From Bromus sterilis (lineage: Eukaryota > Streptophyta > Magnoliopsida > Poales > Poaceae): DNA of 64,000 nucleotides. This document shows positions 35,267-44,745 of this stretch, piece after piece. The stretch covers positions 432,258,270 through 432,322,269 of the forward strand of contig OX465595.1 in the NCBI GenBank assembly GCA_950022295.1, read 5' to 3'. The translations under genes and the position numbers were made by a program. The notes below the pieces were generated by a model. The model did no database searches and was not told the origin of the DNA. It worked only from the letters and a program-made list of their open reading frames with translations. The number at the start of each line of letters is the position of its first letter. Position 1 is the stretch's first letter.

Positions 35267-36008
35267 TAGCCTACTACGGTCGAAATAAAACACTACGCAA
35301 TGACCCCCGAGCACGGGATCCATGTATAGAAACTACCAATCGATTTCGCTGGGTGGGAAGATGAAAGTTTTTGCCGGGGGGAGCAGAAAAGGAGAGCTAA
35401 GACGAACTAGGACTCGTAAGAGAATATATTTTTTAAATAATACACTTTTTTTAATAAATTACAATAATAATACACGTTTTTTAAAATTTACAAAAATAAT
35501 ACAGCATCGGCCACGGGATGGCCGATTGGGCCCAGTCGGCCTAGCCGTGGCCGACAGGGTCCAGTCGGCCTAGTGGAAGCCGATTTGTGGCGTGGGCCGG
35601 CGCCAGGCCATGCACTCGGCCCAGCCGAGGCCGACAGGGGCCACTCGGCCAGACCGAGGCCGACAGGCACCCCTCGCGCTGCTGCTCTTTCCTCTTCGTG
35701 TTTCGGATGCATCTATGTTTTCATACGGACATAAATGCCGAAGCTAACTAGTTTTAGCTTTGTCTTGTTACAGGGAACAAGACATGTATGGTCCTCTATC
35801 TACATCACTACATGAGCACATGACAATGCATGACCAAGACGAACTACCTACGAACGACTCTGCTCTAGTACATGCATGCATGGCGGCTCCGTACGCAAAA
35901 TTTCTTCTGGCATGAGACAGACATGTACGCCGCACTTTGGTTTTGCCGCCATACGGCACGGCATGCATGCATGCTCCCGACATGCTTGCTACCTCACGCC
36001 TTCACGGT

Positions 36009-36339
36009 TCAGGAGCCGGTGGCCGCAAGTGGCGTCGTGCGGCAGAGCGGGCAGCTAGCTCGGCCGCCGCCGGAGCCATTCGTCGACGCACGGCCGGTGG
36101 AACGCGTGCCGGCACCCCGGCAGCCATCGGAGCTCATCGCCGTCCGCGTACTCCGCCAGGCACACTGAGCACGTCGTGTATGTGTCGTTCGGCTGCTTGC
36201 TATATCCGACCGACAGGGCGGCAACAGCCACCTGGCCTTGTTCCCGTCGGCTCGCCGAAGTCGCCGCAGAAGAGTACACCGTGGTCGGGTACGCGGCCAG
36301 GACGGCCTCGTCGATCAGCAGCACGGTGGAGCCCGGCAT
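36009..36339 (-). pseudogene. RING-H2 (ATL-type) E3 ligase gene broken by 4-bp duplication
   Basis: ATG 36339 opens MPGSTVLLIDEAVLAAYP..., followed by a RING-H2 domain: CSVC, then CRHAFHRPC and VDEWLRRRP, giving six of the eight zinc ligands. A tandem duplication AGCTAGCT at 36053-36060 then creates a TAG stop at 36055. The last ligand pair (CPLC) and a short tail ending at a TGA at 36009 are present in the shifted frame. Discounting the duplication, the product would be about 109 residues with no transmembrane segment, a short ATL-like protein. RING-H2 proteins are E3 ubiquitin ligases in which all eight ligands are normally needed, so the truncated protein should not fold a full RING. The gene lies inside a Pack-MULE. 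Confidence 0.88.
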
Positions 36340-36448
36340 GGTGACCACCGGAGCATATACTTCAACCTGACCGTGCCACTTCTATGTCTTGTTTGATTGG
36401 TTTGTCCGCGGATCGAGATCAAATGAGATCTCTGGCATCAGCCTCGTA

Positions 36449-36460
36449 CGTATATATAAG
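36449..36460 (-). promoter_or_regulatory. Putative TATA box of the RING-H2 gene
   Basis: On the minus strand CTTATATATACG lies about 115 bp upstream of the RING-H2 start codon and inside the Pack-MULE, so a core promoter seems to have been carried along with the coding sequence. A transcription start about 30 bp downstream would leave a leader of roughly 80 nt. Confidence 0.5.
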
Positions 36461-36778
36461 GACTGGCAAGGAATTAGCCCGGACAAAATCCAATGCAAAT
36501 GAACGCGGTGGTTGTAATTGCCAAGCTAATTAAGCTAATTGTCAAATTGCGGTGCCTGTCGTCCTCGGCATGGCCGAATGGAACCTGTCGGCCTCGGCTG
36601 GGCCGAGTGCATGGCCTGGCGCCGGTCCATCCCACAAATCGGCTTCCACTAGGCCGACTGGGCCCAATCGGCCAGCCCGTGGCCGATGCTGTATTATTTT
36701 TGTAATTTTAAAAAACGTGTATTATTATTGTAATTTATTAAAAAAGTGTATTATTTAAAAAAAATATTCCTCGTAAGA

Positions 36779-37427
36779 GCAGCCATCAACCATGATACAA
36801 CATAATCCATCAGCCCCTCGTGATAGAACATATACCTGGTTGCTGTCGCCGCCGCCGCCGCCGCGTTCGTGCCGGTGTGCCGTCTGAGGTGAGGACAAGC
36901 GAAAAGGGGGCGATCAAACGAGCCAGTCTGAAGCTGACGCTGGTAAAAACAAGAGACACGGTGTGTAACGGCTCGGTCAACAAGGCAATGTTGTTGTGTG
37001 GGCTGACCAGAAACAGTCCAGCCCGAGATGATTTGGTTGCGAAGGAAGGCCCAACTGAGGCAGACCAGATTGTTGTATTGCATGGGAATCATTATTTAGC
37101 GGGCATCCTCCTGCGTGCTTTCCCAGAAATTATTTTTAACGCGCTTCAGAGCCGTTATGTGTTGCGTTTTAACTGCGTCCCGCACGAAGCAATAATTGTT
37201 GGAGTCCTGTTTAGCCAAAGAAACAAGGCTCATTTACATCCTCGTCTTTTTTCTTAAAAGTATTTCAAAAAAATGTATTTTGAAATTTTGATTAACATGT
37301 TTTAAGAAGAGTGTTGTCAAAAAAGACATATATATTGCCAAAAAATATATGTACATATACATGTTCACACGTGTGACATAAAATGCTCATTGCGCATTGA
37401 AAATATAATTATCTATCCAAAAAAATA
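36779..37427. other. Intergenic sequence
   Basis: It includes a GCC-repeat microsatellite near 36847-36864 and a plus-strand frame at 36820-37257 that shows no recognised domain. The A/T-rich second half has ATATATGTACATATAC-like simple sequence. No gene is supported. Confidence 0.4.
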
Positions 37428-37526
37428 CCCTCCGATCAGAAATACTTGTCTTTAAATTGATGTATCGAGCACTATTTTAGTGCTAGATAAATCCATTTAA
37501 AGACAAATATTTTTTATAGAAGGGAG
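37428..37526. mobile_element. Stowaway MITE
   Basis: About 99 bp starting CCCTCCGATCAG and ending AAGGGAG, flanked by TA on both sides (37426-37427 and 37527-37528). The two arms (AATACTTGTCTTTAAAT and TTAAAGACAAATATTT) fold into a hairpin. This is the classic Triticeae Stowaway (Tc1/Mariner) layout. Confidence 0.85.
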
Positions 37527-37528
37527 TA

Positions 37529-38499
37529 GTATTATATGTATGTATTATAAAGTTTATGTGCGTTTTTAAGAGGGTCCGCTAATCACAAGATATCAATACA
37601 TGTGTGAATATATGTTCATATACCATAGAAAAATGAACAAAATACAAAAGAGGGGAACCAAAACATAAATTGAGAAAAAACTGGAAGAAAATAAAATAAA
37701 AATAGAACAAAAATGAAGGGTTTGTGAAAGAAAATAAATAAACAAAATAAAGGCAAAACAACTTAAACCTGAAACGAACCGGCAAAGTACAAGTTAAAAA
37801 TGTGTCTAGTATCTTAAGTTGATTTTGATATTGATAACAAACAATTAAGTGACTAATGTGACCATTTAGTGTGAAGTTGGCTTTTAGTCCTATGAGTTGG
37901 ATTTTAGTCCTACAAGTGAAGGTCATCGAGCATCAAGAACCCTCAAATACCCCTAAAAATTCAACAACCGTCTCCAAGAGGTTATTTCCTCATTTTAATT
38001 TATAAAGTCGATATGAATCCGACATTATTAACGGAGGATAGGATTGGTAAAGAGTAATTGCTCAATGTTTTTTTTACACTATAATCCATCCAAACACCGC
38101 CTAGGTACAAAGAAGAATACCCCAAAAAAATGTTAGCTTTGTCGAAGTATTGCTTTTGCTTTTTTTGCATTACTCAATCACATCCGGAGTACAATTAGCA
38201 AAGGCTAATTCCAGGGTTATGGGTGGACCGAACCAGTCCAGGTCATTGTTCTAACTTCTAGCCTAACAAAATTAACAAGACTATCGCTAACTTAGTTTTA
38301 AGTGTGATTAACAAGAGTAATACAAGTATCCCAGAAGGAGCTTAATCTGTCAAACAATGGTGAATGAGGGGATCTATCGATCTTCTTTTGCTGGACCATA
38401 TTTGATGCCACTGACGAGTCAATTTTGAATGTACTTTGATTGTGTTGGCCACGCGCAAGAGGCTAGCCAAAATTATGTAGATATGTGTAATCTCGTAGA
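37529..38499. other. AT-rich intergenic sequence
   Basis: No coding or complete element seen. It contains A-rich stretches and a short direct repeat TTTTAGTCCTA at 37881-37915. The minus-strand frame at 37579-37926 is a low-complexity Phe/Leu-rich reading of AT-rich DNA. Confidence 0.4.
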
Positions 38500-38638
38500 A
38501 AAAGGCATTTTAGATATTTCAATATGTGGTATTGAACCACATATGAATGTACATAAAGTTATAAACATATTTTATAGTGCCGATTCACCTACTTTTAAAA
38601 TCTCTAAAAAGACATATATATATATTTAAGAACGGAGG
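38500..38638. mobile_element. Degenerate Stowaway MITE
   Basis: The right end reads AAATCTCTAAAAAGACATAT through AAGAACGGAGGTAG, and the left arm TTTTAGATATTTCAATATG is its diverged complement. The order matches the common Triticeae Stowaway with an internal GATTCAC motif. The left terminus has decayed. Confidence 0.55.
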
Positions 38639-38719
38639 TAGTAGTTTCTAGATGACCTATTAGTCACTTGGGTTTGGGTTTATCCCATTGAACTGACTTG
38701 CGATCTACGCTGACAAGTG

Positions 38720-39740
38720 TCTATGGTAGAGTAAGTCGTAGAAAACAACAACATTGAGGCGAAGGTTTGTAAAAAACACATTTTTACGTTTTTGTGCCAG
38801 AAAACACTTCTACATTTTGGCTTAATCTTTTGCAGAAAACACCTAACTGGTATATTGGCCATTTTAATGACGTTTATAACAAATGTGACCCGGTTTTGTT
38901 GACTTGGCGTAACGGCTAGCAGCTTTGACCGTTATGAATGGATGGGTCCACATGACCAGGAAATTTTTTCATTTTTCACCCGACAAAATTTGTTTTATCT
39001 AAAAAAGAAAATATTTTTTAACCCGGAAAATAGTTTACGGAGAAAATATTATTTTACCCGGAAAACCTTTTTTTCTGAAAATAAACTTTTCAAACAAAAA
39101 AAATATTTATGACTGGCGAAAAATGATTTTTCACTTGGAAAATAATTATTTTCCCTGGAAAACCTTTTTTTTGTCGAAAAACTTATTTATGACCCGACAA
39201 AAAATGATTTTTCTTAAAAGGAAAAATATTTTTAACCCAAATTTTTTTTGCTAGGAAAACTTTATTTTCCTCAAAAAACCGTTTTTGGCCGAAAAGAAAC
39301 TTTTATACCCGAGGAAAACCTTTTTTATCTGTGAAACAGTTTTTCATGATTTTTTTTCACTTTTTTGCCTACAAAATGACTCAAAAAATCATTTTGCATA
39401 CAACCATTTTTACGAAAGAAAAATAATTACTCAATAAATTACTTTATTAACTTGAAAAACATTTTCCTCAAAAAAATTAATTTGTTAACCGACAAAAAAA
39501 AACAATCAAAAAAATATTGTTTTTACCCGTAACGGTGTCAGGTGCTAGCTGTTACGCCACGTCAAAAAAATCGGCCCCACTTGTCATAAACGTCATTAAA
39601 ATGCGCAACTTACCGGTGTGGTGTTTTCTGCAAAAGATGAAGCCAAAATCACTGTTTTCTGAGACAAAAACATTGAAGAGTGTTTCGAGCAAACATTCGA
39701 TTGAATGTGATGGTTTTCTGCAATTCACTTGTTTACGATA
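38720..39740. mobile_element. Long terminal inverted repeat (foldback) element
   Basis: The left arm (about 38728-38935) and the right arm (about 39525-39735, reversed) share AGAAAAC, TTTTGGCTTAATCTTTTGCAG, AATGACGTTTATAACAA and TGGCGTAACGGCTAGC-like blocks. The middle (38950-39520) is a monotonous alternation of AAAAACC/GGAAAA words, itself partly self-complementary. I found no target duplication, so the exact ends and superfamily (Mutator or other) are open. It ends about 110 bp before the second tRNA-Glu gene. Confidence 0.65.
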
Positions 39741-39852
39741 ACTACGAATGAAACCATAAGTTTCTTTGAACTCGCTAGGGATGAAGCTATAATCTTTTAC
39801 TCCATCAGAAGTTAGTGAAGTCAGCGATCATGTTACACCCTAATTTGATAAA

Positions 39853-39925
39853 TCCGTCGTAGTCTAGGTGGTTAGGATACTCGGCTCTCACCCGAGAGAC
39901 CCGGGTTCAAGTCCCGGCGACGGAA
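39853..39925 (+). tRNA. tRNA-Glu (anticodon CTC), copy 2
   Basis: Identical over all 73 nt to copy 1 at 31978, with the same anticodon loop CTCTCAC, A and B boxes, and discriminator A. A TTTTT run four bases downstream is a strong polymerase III terminator. The two genes lie 7.9 kb apart in the same orientation. Confidence 0.97.
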
Positions 39926-40149
39926 TGTTTTTACTTTTTATTTATTTATGATTCTTTTAGTTTATGTGTAAAATTTTCTACTAACCTGAATTTCTATATA
40001 AACAGTTTCTCTTTTGTGTTAATAAATTTCGACTCCTTGCAAGCACAATGAAGACTTCTACAGTAGCTAATATCCTATGAGACGCTACATTTTGTGTTCT
40101 TGGCGTGCGTTTCACACACATCAGTTCGTTTTAGCTAGACACCGACACT

Positions 40150-40385
40150 CAACTTTAAGTTGCTACCTCTAAACTCTACTACCAAGCCAATACTTTACGC
40201 ATTCAACAAGCTGGATCCTTTGGTAAACCCGCAAGCATTCGGAAAATGAGACAGTCCAGAGAACACATACACAGCGAAGTTCAGTTGATCTGAAACAAGG
40301 CTGGCCTACTGTACATGTTTCTTTTGACTATAACCCAACAGAACACTGAAATTTTCACAGGGAAAAAACAACAACGGGGTGAGGA
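40150..40385 (+). repeat. Duplicated unit, copy C
   Basis: It shares with copies A and B the blocks GACAGTCCAG, TTCAGTTGATCTGAAACAAG, GGCCTACTGTACATGTTTC and CAACAACGGGGTGAG. It lies about 225 bp downstream of tRNA-Glu copy 2, as copy A does relative to copy 1. Confidence 0.75.
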
Positions 40386-41078
40386 CTGTTGAGCAACTTA
40401 AAAGCTTACTGAAATAAGCTGGCCTACTCTAATGTTTCTGCAACTAGTTGCACAGCTATGTGTTAGTTGCATAGCTATGTGTGTCCTTTTTTCTCTGTAT
40501 GAGTACAGCATACCTATGCCTATGTCTATGTGGTGCGTCCTTGGAGCTGAAACAGCTACTAGGCGCTGCGCTATCCCGGCGTGCACACACACTCGATGCA
40601 CAGCACAGTACACAGGAGGACGAGTCGCATGTCAATCCAACCACACCCAGCAGTAGGAGTACTATCTACTGCTGGTGTCCTTGAGCGGTAGACAGGTAGT
40701 ACTCGATTAAGGAGGCGGTACAAGGCGGGAGCACATCAAAGGAAAGCGGGGGCAGGTCTGATGTTTGGCGCGTCCTTTCGGAATGAATAAGGTGGCTCCA
40801 CTCCACGCCCGCCCAATTATCTCGAAATGGACTGCCAGCCCCGCATCGTATCATATCACATCACATCATCGACCACCGCTGCCCTCGCATCGCATGCGTT
40901 GTGCGTGTCGACATGGTAGCAGAAACATCGGACCTTTGCACGATGCACACTGCACTCTCCTCTGAAACCCTGATGCAATTGTTTAAAGCCTCATTGAACG
41001 AGGTAATTTCACCGGAGTCATAGAACTTGCGCAAGATGTTTAGTTTGATGCTAAAATTTATAATACCTAAATAGTTCA
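40386..41078. other. Intergenic sequence
   Basis: No gene supported. It begins with another short echo of the duplicated unit (TAAGCTGGCCTACTCTAATGTTTC), then a tandem AGTTGCACAGCTATGTG / AGTTGCATAGCTATGTG pair at 40446-40480 and a CATCACATCATC simple repeat near 40853. Confidence 0.4.
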
Positions 41079-41625
41079 TCTACACTAATCTATTTATCTT
41101 GACATTTAACTTATCCACATCATCAATTTTTTCGAAACAAAAAATCCACATCATCAAATAGATACACCATGTAAAAAAAAAATCACTAACACTTCCTGCA
41201 CATGCTCCCATTAAATTTGCATGTGCATGCAATCTATAACAAATAAATATTAAATTCTTTTATGCACTCAACTTCACAATTTAAAAGATATTTTTTAATT
41301 AAAGATCAAATTATGAGTTACCTCGCATTATATTTTATATGCGACATATTTTTATATGTAATAGGTTTAGCCAAGGGTGATGTCGCCATTTTCTCTACTA
41401 AATATTTTTTCGTCCCATCTCATCTCACCGACATATTGTCAAGATAATAAATAAACAAAATAATAATCACACTCATGTTTTATTTTTTAGATTTTTACTC
41501 TAAACACATTTCTTAAAAAAAGAATTTATGATCAAATTATACTATGTTTCATAAAACAATTCATATTTTAAAACTTTAAATTATTTGCTAATAATTTTTG
41601 CGGCAACGCGCGAGGTATCATCTAG
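41079..41625 (+). mobile_element. Small non-autonomous Helitron
   Basis: The left end TCTACACTAATC follows an A; the right end CGGCAACGCGCGAGGTATCATCTAG is a decayed hairpin followed by CTAG and then T, matching the TC...CTRR ends and A/T insertion of Helitrons. The interior is AT-rich and noncoding, and the ATCCACATCATCAA words near the left are shared with the element at 53311. The left end is inferred from the family. Confidence 0.65.
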
Positions 41626-42634
41626 TTTCGAAAATACTGAATTACAGTCACTCAATTTAACTCAGGGGTGTAGATACGGTCACAAATATGTACATAGATG
41701 TATCAATGTTTATAGCCCCACCTGTCAATGAATGATGACCATTTTGCAATGTTAGTGGTTTTAAATTCACTGCTAGTATAAGATAAATTGTAATTGTCTG
41801 TTATAAATAATAATAAAAAAATTAAATGTTTAAGTTTATTTCTAAAATCATATTTTAAATTATAAATATTTAAGTATAAATATAGTGTCTTGTAATTAAT
41901 TTTTATAACACTAAGACAAATTAAGGTTAGAATATTCTCATTCTTACAAATATAATAAGATTATCATGCATGTTTATATGTTTTCAAATAAATATATCAA
42001 TGGAATACTACTTTAAATAAATAAGTAAATATATTTTCAAATTAATTACATTTAATTACAAAATTTATACGAATAGTTTTTAAATCATTAATTTTAGTAT
42101 ATTGAGTTTTTTGAAGTAAACTTGAATATTTAATAATATAATACTAGAATACATTATATATATATTATTTATGAAAGACTATTAAAAAATATCTAGCAAA
42201 AATGAAATAAAAAGAATTAACATTGTAAAATGGGTCGCACTGGAGAACACTTCATTTTGTAGAATGGGCTGATGCGACTATATAGGCTACAAAATCCATT
42301 TTTGAACATCACACTTTAGTAGCCAATTGGCTAGGGTCGTCCGGCTGGAGCGCCCTAGGTTGTGGTTTCGATTATCCTGCTCAACATAATTTTAGTAATT
42401 TTCACTGAGTAATGATATGTACGACCCATTATTCTTGTATATTTAAAAATAAATGGTATCTAAGCCGTACAGTAGTCAGTGTTTCTGAAACTAAAAAATG
42501 CGAGGGAGTTTTATGCAAGAATGCGTCATGATGTTCTATATTTTCTACAAATAGAAAAAGTACAAGGGTGTTTAGTGTAAAAAAAACGTTAACCAAACAC
42601 CATCACTCACTGGTTAAGTGACTGCAATTGCATA
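41626..42634. other. AT-rich intergenic sequence
   Basis: One kilobase of mostly AT-rich DNA without coding potential. A segment near 42300-42390 (CAATTGGCTAGGGTCG..., GGTTTCGATTATCCTGC) resembles transcribed repeat DNA but was not assigned. Confidence 0.4.
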
Positions 42635-42727
42635 CTCCATCCGTTCCAAAATAACTGTCTCAACTTTGTACTAGCTCTAGTACAAATTTGTACTAAGGCT
42701 AAAACAGTTATTTTAAAACGAAGGGAG
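42635..42727. mobile_element. Stowaway MITE
   Basis: 93 bp from CTCCATCCGTTCCAAAATAA to AAAACGAAGGGAG, with TA on both sides (42633-42634 and 42728-42729) and complementary arms (AACTGTCTCAA / CTAAAACAGTT). The GTACTAG / CTAGTAC core matches the widespread Triticeae Stowaway type. Confidence 0.88.
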
Positions 42728-42883
42728 TACGTGTTTGTGACCATATCTGCACGATCGTATCAAGTTAATTGACTGCAATTACATATTTTTAAAATTTTAG
42801 CACCAAATTGAACATCGAAATGCAAGTTTATGACTCCTAATGATATTATCTGTATAGAGCACACACAAAAAAGATGGTTATAC

Positions 42884-42993
42884 CTTGCTCCTGGTTAACG
42901 AAAGTTTTCGAAGAGATTAAAGCTACAGCAACATCGCTATCTTGGCCGAAGAGATCACATTGGCATCCAGAGCCACAGGTAGCACGTCGATGT
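42884..42993 (-). other. Exon-like segment of unknown gene
   Basis: On the minus strand a pyrimidine-rich acceptor (TTGCTCTTTCAG) precedes a 110-nt stretch that is open in one frame (CDLFGQDSDVAVALISS) and ends AGCAAG before GTATAACC. It resembles an internal exon, but no partner exons were found and the protein was not recognised. It lies 1.75 kb beyond the AP2L5 stop codon on the same strand. Confidence 0.25.
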
Positions 42994-44745
42994 CTGAAAG
43001 AGCAATGATACTTACGATACAGTGATGCAGGGCCGGCGTCCCTGCTCAACCCCCACTGCAGCAGCAAGCAACACCGCAACGTACGGACCTGCGAAGACTG
43101 TTAAATTTGACGACGCGACGCAAGTGGAGGAAACCAAACCGAAACAAAACAGTGGGCGACATACATAGATGGAGACGCGGCCGGTGAGAAGCACAGCGAG
43201 GAGTGAGCGCTGCACAGTAGGCTGCTGGGGGCAGAGCAACACGCAGCAACCAACAGCAGCCGGGCAGCATCTATCTAGCCCCGGGCGCGGACCACTCGTC
43301 CCAAGTCCAACAACGACGACACCAAGAAAGAAATGTGTGCGGTGACCAATCCAGCGCCACGCCACCCGGTCCCGTACAAGTACAACAGTGAGAGCAGCGG
43401 CCGCAGTCCATCACCCATTGGGACGGACATCCAACGTAAAAACAAACAGAGAAACCCCAACGCAACGAACCACCCAACCCGGCTCGTAAATAAAAACAAG
43501 TCCGGTCAAACGAAAGAGAGGAGATCGAGAGCGAGGCCGGGACTGCAGTTGGAACAGCGCCACAGTCCACAGGGGGAGGGAGGGACAGCTGTGCGCGGGC
43601 GAACGAGGCCGTAGCCGTAGCCGTGCCCCCCAACCCCAACCCAGCCGTCTACTACTCCACATATCAAGAACCCACCTATGTTATGTTGCAGAGGTAGTAC
43701 TACTAGCTGAGCTGAGGTGCGCGGCGACCGAGGCGGATGGATGGAGGGGGGAGAGGAGAGCACGCAGGAATCGCCAAAAGAGCGCTCTGCAGCAGCACAG
43801 CGCGGCGGAGACGACGCATGCATGCGCACGCCGCTGGACTGCAACACACGGCGCCGCGCCATTGGGGGCAACGGACGAGAAGCCACTCCGCACTGTGCCG
43901 CTCCAGTGCGCACAGCTCCCTTCCCTACTATACCTACCACTGTGACGGACAGCCACCGAGACCGAGAGTGTGGGGCCCACAAAGGCTACAGCGTACTACT
44001 GGCACACTGTGTGTGGTACTAGTACAAGCAGTAGCTTTGCTATTGTGGATGGACGGATGGGTTTGTATGCGACTGTGCTTGGATAGGCATGGCTAGCTAG
44101 CTCCACAGGGGGTAGGGTACTCCCAAGGGCTTTCACTTCACTGTGCTTGCTTGGGTGTGGATAGGAAGGAAAAATAAAAAGGGCGAGGGGGATTGGCTAA
44201 AAGTGATAGCCGCGGTTGGTTACGGCCCGTCCATCAATCACAGGTTGCTCCCAGAATGGCGGATGCCAACGAACAATCACTGACCCGCCTACTCGCTCAC
44301 CTAGTCACTGCCTCACTGCCATCCTAGCCTATAGCCATCCCGTCCTGGGCCCCACCTGTCAATCGCCGCTCCTCGTCAGAAATGCCAACGGTAAACGCAA
44401 CAATGGCCCTGGTGGTGGTGTTGATCTTTTGCAAGGGCCGGGCGCATTGTGTGATTCATTATAAATGAACTTGCCGTCGCTGATTGCAAAGTTTTTTTTC
44501 AACTGTTTGGCAAACTTGAACACTGGGATGGATACATGAGAATCTAATAACGAACAGCCATGATTCGCGTGATTCCGATCATGGCGACGCCGACGCGGAG
44601 AGACCAGCCAGCCAGCCAGCCAGTCGTAGTACATGGCTTGGCGGTGTAGTAGTATCTCTCTCCGATTAATTGACAACAAACGGTTATACCACGGACAAGG
44701 CGCCAACGCCTCGGTCGCCGTCCATGGCTGAGCGCCTGGGTAGAG
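42994..44745. other. 3' flank of AP2L5 with GC-rich block
   Basis: 43020-43980 is GC-rich and holds overlapping frames on both strands (for example 43506-43982 minus, 43737-44096 plus) without any recognised domain. The part next to AP2L5 (44466-44745) should include its 3' untranslated region. A CCAG microsatellite lies at 44603-44622. It could be a noncoding transcript or an eroded gene, but nothing decides this. Confidence 0.4.

Larger units (their letters stand above)
35422..36769. mobile_element. Pack-MULE carrying a RING-H2 gene
   Basis: Perfect 9-bp target duplications CTCGTAAGA (35413-35421 and 36770-36778) flank long terminal inverted repeats: left 35422-35672, right 36551-36769. 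Both start GAATAT, then AAATAATACACTTTTTT, and contain GGCCGATTGGGCCCAGTCGG. The left repeat has an extra 29-bp tandem copy of a GTGGCCGACAGGG-type unit. Between them lies 880 bp with a RING-H2 gene on the minus strand and its TATA box, and no transposase. These are the hallmarks of a Pack-MULE, a non-autonomous Mutator-like element that has captured host sequence. It sits about 150 bp upstream of the F-box start codon. Confidence 0.93.

Noticed and set aside
36340..36348. RING-H2 start nine bases further upstream
   Set aside because: The codon there is GTG; the first ATG in frame is at 36339.
36820..37257. Plus-strand frame of 145 codons
   Set aside because: It starts in a GCC microsatellite and has no domain; the start and length are what a repeat-rich segment gives by chance.
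43506..44096. Long frames on both strands beside AP2L5
   Set aside because: They overlap on opposite strands, are low-complexity and lack domains or splice support.
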